Of a stretch of 25,669 bases of DNA, positions 1-7,542 are shown piece by piece. The translations under genes were made by a program, and so were the position numbers. Origin of the DNA: Rachicladosporium sp. CCFEE 5018 (taxonomy: Eukaryota; Ascomycota; Dothideomycetes; Cladosporiales; Cladosporiaceae); NCBI GenBank assembly GCA_002077045.2, contig KZ111140.1, positions 1,165,212 to 1,190,880 of the forward strand, written 5' to 3'. The notes beneath the pieces are model-generated. The model searched no databases and was not told where the DNA came from. It worked only from the letters and a program-made list of their open reading frames with translations. Each line of letters starts with the position of its first letter. The stretch's first letter is position 1.

Positions 1-68
1 AGGAGCTCGGGCTGCGCAAGGCAGCTATATATGTTGAGACACGCGCTGATACCCGTGGTGCTTTACAG

Positions 69-1813
69 AGAGCAGAGACCGACTTCTTCTCGGGCGAGCC
101 ACTGAATGCACTCAGCACGCTGGTGTACAGTAACAACATCGACCTGCAGCGCAGCGCGAGCTTGACGTTTGCCGAGATCACCGAGCGAGGTATGTTGATT
201 CATATGATTGTTGGAGGAAAGAGGCCGGATGCTTATACAACACCTGTAGATGTCCGACCCGTCGACCGCGCAACCCTCGAACCAATTCTCTTCTTGCTAG
301 AAAGTCCAGACATTGAAGTCCAGCGGGCTGCCTCAGCTGCACTGGGCAACCTTGCTGTAGATGGCCAGTCAATTGCTCTCGCCGCTCCAAAACCCAGCTG
401 ACATCAGGCCAGCCCAGAACAAAGTCCTTATCGTCTCCCTTGGTGGTCTCACCCCGCTTATTCGGCAGATGAACTCATCAAATGTGGAGGTCCAGTGTAA
501 TGCAGTGGGTTGTATCACAAATTTAGCAACACATGAGGAGAACAAGGCGCGTATAGCTGTATCAGGCGCACTGGCGCCGCTCACAAGATTGGCAAAGAGC
601 AAGGACATGCGAGTACAACGGAACGCTACTGGCGCTCTGCTCAACATGACCCACTCGGACGACAATCGGCAGCAGCTTGTCTCCGCGGGCGCCATACCAG
701 TACTGGTCAGCTTGCTCGGCAGTCAGGACACGGATGTGCAATACTATTGCACCACTGCTTTGAGTAATATCGCAGTGGATTCGGCGAATCGGAAACGGCT
801 GGCGCAGACGGAGACCAAACTGGTACAGAGTCTCGTTGCTCTGATGCGAGGCCAGGCGCCGAAAGTGCAATGTCAAGCAGCGCTTGCATTGCGGAACTTG
901 GCAAGCGACGAAAAGTACCAGCTCGACATCGTGCGGGCGGACGGTCTGAAGCCATTACTACAGCTACTGCAGTCTAGCTACCTACCACTGATACTATCAG
1001 CGGTCGCATGCATACGAAACATCAGCATACACCCTATGAACGAGTCGCCGATAATCGACGCGGGCTTCCTTCGACCACTCGTGGAGCTACTGGGCTCGAC
1101 GGAGAATGAGGAGATCCAGTGCCATGCCATCTCGACTTTGCGGAACCTGGCCGCTTCGTCGGATAAGAACAAGCAGCTTGTGCTGGACGCAGGGGCGGTG
1201 CAGAAGTGCAAGGAGTTGGTGCTTAGCGTACCGTTGACGGTGCAGAGCGAGATGACTGCTGCGATTGCCGTGCTTGCTTTGTCGGACGAGCTGAAGTCGA
1301 CGCTGCTTGATCTTGGCGTGTTCGATGTGCTGATCCCGCTGACGGAGAGTGAGAGCATTGAGGTACAGGGCAACAGCGCTGCGGCGTTGGGAAACCTGAG
1401 CAGCAAAGGTATGTTGAAGGATATTGACTTCATGTGAGAGCACCTACTTACCACGCACAGTCGGCGACTACACACTCTTCCTCTCTTCATGGGACAAGCC
1501 CTCAGGCGGCATTCATGGCTACCTCGCCCGCTTCCTTGCCTCAGGCGACGCCACATTCCAGCACATCGCGATCTGGACTCTCCTCCAGCTCCTCGAAAGC
1601 GGCGACCCGAAATTATTAGATATCATTAACAACAGCCAAGACGTAATGCAGATGGTACGCGAGATCTCCGAGAAGAGCGTCGACTCCGGCGATGACGGAG
1701 AGGTGGAAGGTAGTGATGCTGGCGAGGGCGAGGTCGTGCAGCTCGCTATCAGGTGTCTCGAGATCGCTGGGGAGGCAGATGGGAAGGGGAGTGAAGGTGG
1801 GAGCCTGAAATGA
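69..1813 (+). CDS. vac8: Vac8-type armadillo-repeat vacuolar protein, 5' end missing (copy A)
   Basis: Vac8 is a palmitoylated and myristoylated vacuolar-membrane scaffold for vacuole inheritance, nucleus-vacuole junctions and cytoplasm-to-vacuole targeting. I read four exons: 69-189, 250-363, 413-1408 and 1461-1813, giving 527 residues. They form consecutive armadillo repeats with diagnostic stretches such as AETDFFSGEPL, NIDLQRSASLTFAEITER, CNAVGCITNLATHEENKA and HCHAISTLRNLAASSD-like units, ending in a short acidic tail. Bases 1-68 look like the end of an intron, with a CTGAT branch point near 45 and TTTACAG at 62-68. The N-terminal 40 or so residues, which carry the lipidation site, therefore lie off the contig. 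Introns at 190-249 and 1409-1460 are GT-AG. The intron at 364-412 must use a GC donor to keep the family reading frame (DAQNKV across the junction). The family assignment is very sure; the second intron boundary is inferred from alignment to known Vac8. Confidence 0.95.
364..412 (+). other. GC-AG intron in vac8 (copy A)
   Basis: Translation through this stretch breaks the conserved Vac8 frame. Joining 363 to 413 restores an ungapped match (NLAVDAQNKVLIV). The intron would start GCCAGT and end GGCCAG, with a CTGAC branch point at about 398-402. The only nearby GT donor (368) paired with an in-frame acceptor (407) gives a 40-base intron and three extra residues, which is less plausible. Confidence 0.7.
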
Positions 1814-2307
1814 CACGGGATGTCTTGTTGGCGCGCAAGCATTGAGCGGCGTTGTGAGGGAGCTGTTTCCTACCCTGTTTAACTAGCGGGATGCAGTATG
1901 GCGTTTGGAGCGTGCATAGCAGTATTGCGATCCGCAAGGGTTTGCGAGCGATAGCGAAATGGAGATTTATTGATTGCAGGCCCGTCAGCCACGACTTCTG
2001 GATCTCGTCTGCCGATGCGACGACACGGGTGGCTATGGGAATGAGATGATGCGTGTGGAGTCAGCCCCGAGTTTCTCCACACATTCTCCATTTGTCGGGA
2101 GAAGTCGGGTAGGCTAAGCCGAGGGCCAGTACAAGAACAGCAGGCGCGCACCTTCAACAAGACATTGCGTTTGGTATAACTTGTTGTGTATCGATCTCGA
2201 GCAGATATACTCAGCGCACCTAGGACTTGTCATCGCTACATCGCTAGCAGACCCGCGACCTACGACCAACTCGCACAAAAATCTAATTCTCACATCAACC
2301 AGCAGAA
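1814..2307. other. Intergenic: vac8 3' end and microprotein leader
   Basis: I see no convincing coding sequence here. The first 300 bases stay very similar to copy B (vac8 3' untranslated region). From about 2110 the two copies diverge: copy B has about 15 extra bases after GAAGTCGGG, and similarity falls. The last 100 bases hold a partly conserved stretch (ATCGCTAGCA, then CGCGACCTAC) and an A/C-rich leader just before the microprotein ATG, typical of a fungal 5' untranslated region. Confidence 0.6.
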
Positions 2308-2481
2308 ATGTCATACTCTTTCAGCTCGCGCCGCAGATGTAAGTCCGCCTTCAAAGCATGCAAGCGAGTGGCAGCAGAGCAAAGAGTTGACGGGTTCTTA
2401 GCCCGTCCGATCAGCCAACTTGATCGGCGTTTGCAATGGCGGCAACTGCGTAGTTGTTTGCCCTGGTGCCGGCGCGATTAA
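2308..2481 (+). CDS. Unrecognised conserved 36-residue microprotein with one intron (copy A, intact)
   Basis: Exon 1 is 2308-2338, the intron 2339-2401 (GTAAGT donor, TTGAC branch, TTCTTAG acceptor) and exon 2 2402-2481, ending in TAA. The product begins MSYSFSSRRR, continues SRPISQL, and ends DRRLQWRQLRSC-LPWCRRD. It is very basic (10 arginines in 36) with two cysteines and two tryptophans. The support is evolutionary: compared with 17757-17931, 15 of the 35 comparable sense codons differ and every change is silent, while TAA becomes TAG. The intron and flanks diverge without such a pattern. The start context (AGCAGAAATGTC) is good for a fungal gene. The 63-base intron has no stop in frame, so retention would give a 57-residue version in this copy only. 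I do not recognise the family and see no signal peptide or membrane segment. It could be a free small protein or a leader peptide of a longer transcript. Confidence 0.75.
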   Translation: MSYSFSSRRRCKSAFKACKRVAAEQRVDGFLARPISQLDRRLQWRQLRSCLPWCRRD

Positions 2482-3591
2482 GAGGCTCCCATGTGGCCGC
2501 CATGTCATCAACGTGCAGCTACATGCAGGGCCTTGATGGGAGCTTGATGAGCTGTTCCTGCGATACCGTCCAGACGCGGCGACCTGTTCGTCCCCACGTG
2601 GTCGATACGCATACATCCTTATGCCCTTGGCCGTTCCCGAAAGTCCTGCCAGATGCCTGTGAAAGCATGACCCAGAGGATGCAACACGAGGAGGCTTAAC
2701 CTTCATACGATCCCAGCGTATCCGGGTGCAGCCTTCATGGATGTTAGATCTCGCATTCGCAACGTCGCAAGGCAGCAAATCAGGCAACCTGGCGCCCGCG
2801 GCGCAAACATCCGCATACGGCATCCTGAACGATTAGCTCGCAGCATTGTGCTCGCGCGCTCCTTATGAGGAGACCAAGATGATCGCAGGGAACGACGCAA
2901 GTGGCGCTCTCGTTGTCAGCACTGCGGCTGAGGCTGATGAACACCCTGCATGACAAGTCATGGACATAACATGCACACCTTGTCCGGAGCGGCCCTCATT
3001 GCAATCTGCGACATGTCGCAATGACTGTACCCTGAATAGACCGATGTATATTCGAACACGATACTCCGACCCGCCAAACGCCGATGAGACTGTGCGACGG
3101 CAATTGACGGCTGATGCTCTACGACTATACAACGCTGCGTATTTCGGCCTCTGAACAGAGTTCGAATACTATGTACAAGCCAGTGTAATGCAAATAAGCT
3201 TCTCAGTCGTGGATTGGGACATGCAGGTGCTCGCGTCTGGGCGCAATCACGGCCTGTCTGGCCTGGTCGCACCGGTGAGACACCACCCGAGGATTCAGCG
3301 CACAGCATGCCACTCGTACCACGGCCAGGCTAACGCGAGTGCGAGGCGGTCGTATTGAAGCCCTCGCACGTGGTACTGCGATACTGCTATTAAGAAAAAA
3401 GCAAAGCACTGCTGCCTGTGCTCCGTCTATCAATTTGGACACTCGGCTATTGGGGGCCAAGGGTAGTGATCATTGCGTAAGGGTTGTGTACTTAGATATG
3501 AGTCCTCGCAGGTCTTTGCATCTGGACTGCGGACTCTACCGTACGACATTTGATCCATTCCCCTCCCTTTTTCCTTTGCCCCATCGTCGTT
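2482..3591. promoter_or_regulatory. Intergenic: microprotein 3' end and multicopper oxidase promoter (copy A)
   Basis: No coding sequence conserved with copy B is visible. Patches of similarity to 17932-19057 are separated by strongly diverged stretches, as expected of a promoter under partial constraint. Shared items are CACGTG at 2595-2600, a block around 2970-3010 (TGTCCGGAGCGGC-like), CACGTG at 3367-3372, and a block at about 3473-3503 (TAAGGG then GTACTTAG) about 90-120 bases before the oxidase ATG. A pyrimidine-rich leader (3555-3590) precedes the start. Confidence 0.6.
3367..3372. promoter_or_regulatory. Conserved CACGTG E-box upstream of the oxidase (copy A)
   Basis: The palindrome CACGTG lies 225 bases before the oxidase ATG and is followed by GG or GGCACTG-like sequence in both copies. 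In copy B it is 226 bases upstream. Conserved position in an otherwise diverged promoter suggests a bHLH factor site of the Cbf1/Pho4 class; the factor is inferred. Confidence 0.4.
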
Positions 3592-5421
3592 ATGCTGCTC
3601 GCTTCCTTCCTCATCGGCAGTCTGGCTTGGGCCACTGTCTTTGCCACGCCAAATCATCCACCTCACAAGCCACGGCCACACGGATCTGACTTCATTCCCG
3701 ACCATGTCCTGCGGGTCAGCTACGAACAAGTCACCACAGCATGCCAAACTCGAATGTCAGTAGTCGTCAATGGCACCACACCCGGACCTGCTGTCCGGAT
3801 CCCAGCAGGCAAAACCAGCTGGATCAGAGTGTACAATGATATGACCGATCAGAACACAACAATGCACTGGCATGGCCTAAGTCAACGAACAGCCATCTTT
3901 TCCGACGGCACACCGCTTCTGTCACAATGGCCGATCGCGCCACTGCACTTCTTCGACTATGAGATTGCGCCGCTCCCTGATGATGCTGGCACTTACTTCT
4001 ACCACTCGCATGTCGGGTTCCAGGCGCACACGTCTAGCGGACCGTTGATCGTTACTGACAATGGTCCTCCACCATACCGGTACGACGAGGAGAGGATCAT
4101 CGAGTTCGGCGATTTCTTCAATGCGACTGACGCTTTCATTGGGAGCGGCCTAGTAGCTAATCCGTTTGTCTGGTCTGGTGAGACACACGGCGTGATGATC
4201 AACGGCGTCGGGGTCGCCACGGGCTCGGTCGGAGGTACAGCAGGTTGCGTTCTGCCGGTCACCGACGTCGAACCAGACAAGACTTACCGGCTTCGGTTCA
4301 TTGGTGCCACGGCGCTGTCAATGGTGCAATTTGGCATCGCGGGACACGGCAAGTTTACCATCATTGGCGCAGACGGTCGGTATACGAAGCCGTACGACGT
4401 ACGCTACATGCAAGTTTCCACTGGCCAGCGATTCGAGGTGCTCTTCAAGACGAAGAGCAGGGCAGACCTAGGCAACCAGACCGACTACACGATGCAGTGG
4501 GAAACCCGAGAGCGTCCAGCAGTGTATCGCGGCTTCGGCGTGCTGCGATATTGCGATGCCACACCTGTCATCACCACCGCGCCTTCGACGCCGCCACTCA
4601 CCTTCTCGAACATCACCTACAACTGGGCCGAGTACGCCCTCCAACCCCTCAAGCCGAACAACTTTCCCGCCGCAAGCCAAGTGACCCGTAGAGTCGAAAT
4701 CCGCAACCGCCAAATCAGCGCAAACAACGCCAGTGTCATCTGGGCAGCTAGCGGGCTCCAATGGGTCGACAACACAGCCCCGTCCGGCAAACCCTACCTC
4801 GTCAGCATCTACGAAAACGGTCCCTCCGTGATCCCAAACTACACCAAAGCTCTGGAAAACTACGGCTGGGATCCTGTGACCAAGGCTTGGCCGGCGAAGA
4901 TCGGCGAGGTGCTGGAAGTTGTCATCTACAACCAGCCTTCGATTGTGGAAAACAACTATGGGCTTGACTTCCATCCGTTTCATGCTCATGGAGGGCACTA
5001 CTATGATATTGGGAGTGGGAATGGGACGTATGATCCTGCTGCCAATGAGCTGAGGTTGAAGGGCTACAATCCGGTGCTGAGGGATACGACGAATCTGTAT
5101 CGATATACTAGTGCGCAGACTGTGGACTCGCTTGCTGGGTGGCGGGCGTGGAGGATCAGAGTCGAGGATGCTGGTGTGTGGATGGTGAGTGCCTCGAACA
5201 TTTCCTGTCATGTCATCGAAGAATCGATGCTGACACATTGACAGATCCACTGCCACATTCTGCAACACATGATCATGGGTATGCAGACAGTCTGGGTGAT
5301 GGGCGACTATGAGCAGATCGCTAGCATTCAGCACTACGACGCTGCAGGCTACCTCGAGTACGGCGGCAGCGCATATGGCAATGACTCGTTCACACCGTCG
5401 TGTGCGCATCAATTTAGCTAG
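3592..5421 (+). CDS. Secreted multicopper oxidase, fungal ascorbate-oxidase/laccase family (copy A)
   Basis: A 589-residue blue copper oxidase in two exons, 3592-5184 and 5245-5421. The intron has a GTGAGT donor, a CTGAC branch and a TTGACAG acceptor, and reading through it gives a false stop at 5241. The start is the ATG of MLLASFLIGSLAWA, which is shared with copy B and opens a signal peptide; the upstream frame is only pyrimidine-rich leader without an ATG. All four copper motifs are present: HWHG (H92, H94), HSH (H138, H140), HPFHAHG (H461, H464, H466) and HCHILQHMIMGM (H533, C534, H535, H539) with M544 at the axial type 1 position. The HPFHAHGGHYYDIGSG form is typical of fungal ascorbate-oxidase-like enzymes. 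Several N-glycosylation sequons fit secretion. It should couple one-electron oxidation of a phenolic, enediol or similar substrate to reduction of oxygen to water; the substrate cannot be told. Its first 700 bases belong to the highly diverged block. It is convergent with the decarboxylase, 186 bases away. Confidence 0.93.
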
Positions 5422-5607
5422 ACCTGATTGCTGCCAACCCACTTGTATGCCAACAAATGGAAGCAACATCAGCAGCGGCTGTTCGTCATCACAGTGCAGT
5501 GTACACTAGCAGCGTCGACGGTGAGGATTACGCGAGCGACCCGCTTATGTTGTCATTTGGGTTCATGTATAGCCGTGTGAGGCTGATATGTACACATCGA
5601 GGAGCGT

Positions 5608-7385
5608 CTAACATGTCTCTTCCAACACTTGCTCGCAAACTTTGACGAGCTGATCGAAAACTTGGCGAATATACCTCTCTTCCGCTAACGGGTTTGCTGA
5701 CACGACGCGGATGGCGAAGACTCCATCAATGACGGTGGAAGTCAGGAAGAACTCCTGGCGTTCGTCGATAATACTGTAGACAGCCTTCGTGGCTTCGTTC
5801 GCAGCGGCGACGTCATCGGTCTTGGTAGCCGGAGTGATGGTGACATGGCTGTCCTGATCTGACCGAGGATCTGCTCCATTCGCCGTCGTGTGTCCTATTG
5901 ATACGGGCTTCTTCGCCGAGCATTGACAGTGAACACGGTGAGGGCATAGGCAGGTGGAGTGAGCATCGTGAATAGATCGTCTCTGGATCGTACCAGATCC
6001 GCAAAGAGGTTCCCCAGATTGATGTGATGCTGTACGTGCTGCTGGAGTCCACTAACGCCCCATGTCCGCAGTACGAACCAGACTTTGAGCGCCCGGAAGC
6101 GTCGTCCCAGTGGAATCTGCCAGTCTCTGTAATCTGTGACGAGCCCACTATCGGTGAATTGATTCTTGAGGTACGCTGGGGTAATGCTCAACGCATCGGT
6201 AAGATCCTTCCGCTTCTGGACATAGAGGCAAGATGCGTCAAAGTTTGTCAACAGCCACTTGTGCATGTTAATGTCGAACGAGTCGACGAACGAGAGCTGC
6301 GCTGAAAGGTGCTGGTACTCGGGCAGGACTAGCGCAGCGCCAGCCCAAGCAGCATCGCAATGAATCCACAGATCAGGGTAGTCTTTGGCTACTTCTGCGA
6401 TTGAAGCAAAATCATCCACTGCGCATGTATTGGTAGTCCCTAGAGTGATCGTCAGGTAGTAAGGTTGTAGGCCTTTAGTAGTCAGCTCCTCTAGCTTGGC
6501 TCGTAGACTTGCACCAGTCAAGGCATAGTCGTCTTTCCGTGCAGTGGCAATGCTTCGATAGCGAGTGCCCGCAATGACTGCACCTTTCTTGGTACTTGAG
6601 TGGGATTGCTCAGATCCCAGAGCCACGAGCTTAGACCGAATCTCACATGCTCGATCTTCCGACTCCTCCTCGTTAGTCATGCCTTCGCGCTCAAGCTGCC
6701 GTCTCACGAATCGTTCCCGCGCAGCAATCATGCAAGTCACGATCGCCTCACTTGCTGATCCCTGGATCACGCCGCCACCCTGTCCACTCGACATGAACGC
6801 CTTGGACAACGCAAGGATCTGTGCTAGCCAGTCCAGAACCACAGTCTCTAGCTCGGTGACAACCGGTGAGCAGATCCAGTTGAACGCCGGTGCAGTCAGA
6901 GCAGCGCTCCACATCTCCCCAAGGATACCTGGATACGTGCTGCTGGCGGAGAAGAACGCCATGTACTTCGGATGCTGCCAGTGTGTGACTCCAGGCATGA
7001 TCTTCGCTTCGATGTCATTGGCAATGTCTTGCCATGGCTCGCCGTCTCGAGGTGCGTGTGACGGCAGGAGTTTCTGTAGATAGCCGGGTGAGATCGACGG
7101 CACAACAGGACGATCCTCTATCGTCGAGTAGTATTTCTCGATATCCTGAACGGCGTTGGTGGCGGCGTTGATGAATTGCTGACCAGTAAGTCCAAGTGGA
7201 GGGACTGTCCGTCCATCGACCTCGGACGACGTCCCATGGCCATTACCATTGACAAGATCCTTAGTCATATTACCTATGGCTGGGAAAGAAGTGAGTGTTG
7301 TATCAGTCGGTGCTGCCGTCTCAATGGAGGCAGTTGCGTGGCCCGTGCCCTTGTTCGGGCGATCATCCAGGTGAACGGAGTTCAT
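5608..7385 (-). pseudogene. Aromatic-L-amino-acid (tyrosine/DOPA) decarboxylase, frameshifted near the C-terminus (copy A)
   Basis: A group II PLP-dependent decarboxylase; the family removes CO2 from aromatic amino acids to give amines such as tyramine or dopamine. The core is intact: the SHSSTKKGA stretch with the PLP-stacking histidine (about H262), HCDAAWAG with the PLP-binding aspartate (D344), and NMHKWLLTNFD with the Schiff-base lysine (K376). Compared with copy B, one C is missing in the coding strand near 5909/5910, after the codons for VNARRR. This makes translation end four codons later, at 496 instead of about 592 residues, and removes the C-terminal domain. The original frame stays open to the old TAG at 5608-5610. 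Downstream of the lesion about 8 of 88 residues differ from copy B, many more than in the core, which suggests relaxed constraint; a naturally variable tail or a base-calling error remain possible. The start is the ATG of MNSVHL. A 13-codon upstream ORF ends two bases before it. Confidence 0.85.
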
Positions 7386-7387
7386 CG

Positions 7388-7429
7388 TTACGCTTGGAAC
7401 ACACGTCGTCCGCACAACCTCTTACCCAT
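7388..7429 (-). promoter_or_regulatory. Upstream ORF before the decarboxylase (copy A)
   Basis: A 13-codon ORF (MGKRLCGRRVFQA, stop TAA) ends two bases before the decarboxylase ATG. Copy B keeps the same length, stop and two-base spacing, although three of its residues differ. If included in the transcript it would reduce or gate initiation at the main ATG. Confidence 0.4.
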
Positions 7430-7542
7430 GCTAATGATCTAGAGCCCACGTTGGATGGAGCACATTGGCGACGCGACACTGGAAGCGCTTGATGCTCGAG
7501 ATAAGGCTCTTTGCCATTGCCTGATCTGCATTGCCCGTCGAT

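Noticed and set aside
2958..3030. A minus-strand stretch with AAPDKVCML-like translation shared with copy B (AAPDEVCML)
   Set aside because: Base identity is locally high in all frames and changes include replacements and an indel. It looks like a conserved promoter block, not coding.
3550..3591. N-terminal extension of the oxidase upstream of the chosen ATG
   Set aside because: The frame opens with TTG, its translation is not conserved with copy B, and it is a pyrimidine-rich leader. The signal peptide starts at 3592.
4468..5469. A 333-codon antisense frame over the oxidase, also at 19934-20878
   Set aside because: It is an open shadow of the oxidase coding strand and crosses its intron; no known motif is present.
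7386..7415. Ten-residue N-terminal extension of the decarboxylase
   Set aside because: It starts at GTG and overlaps the upstream ORF; the first ATG in frame is at 7385.
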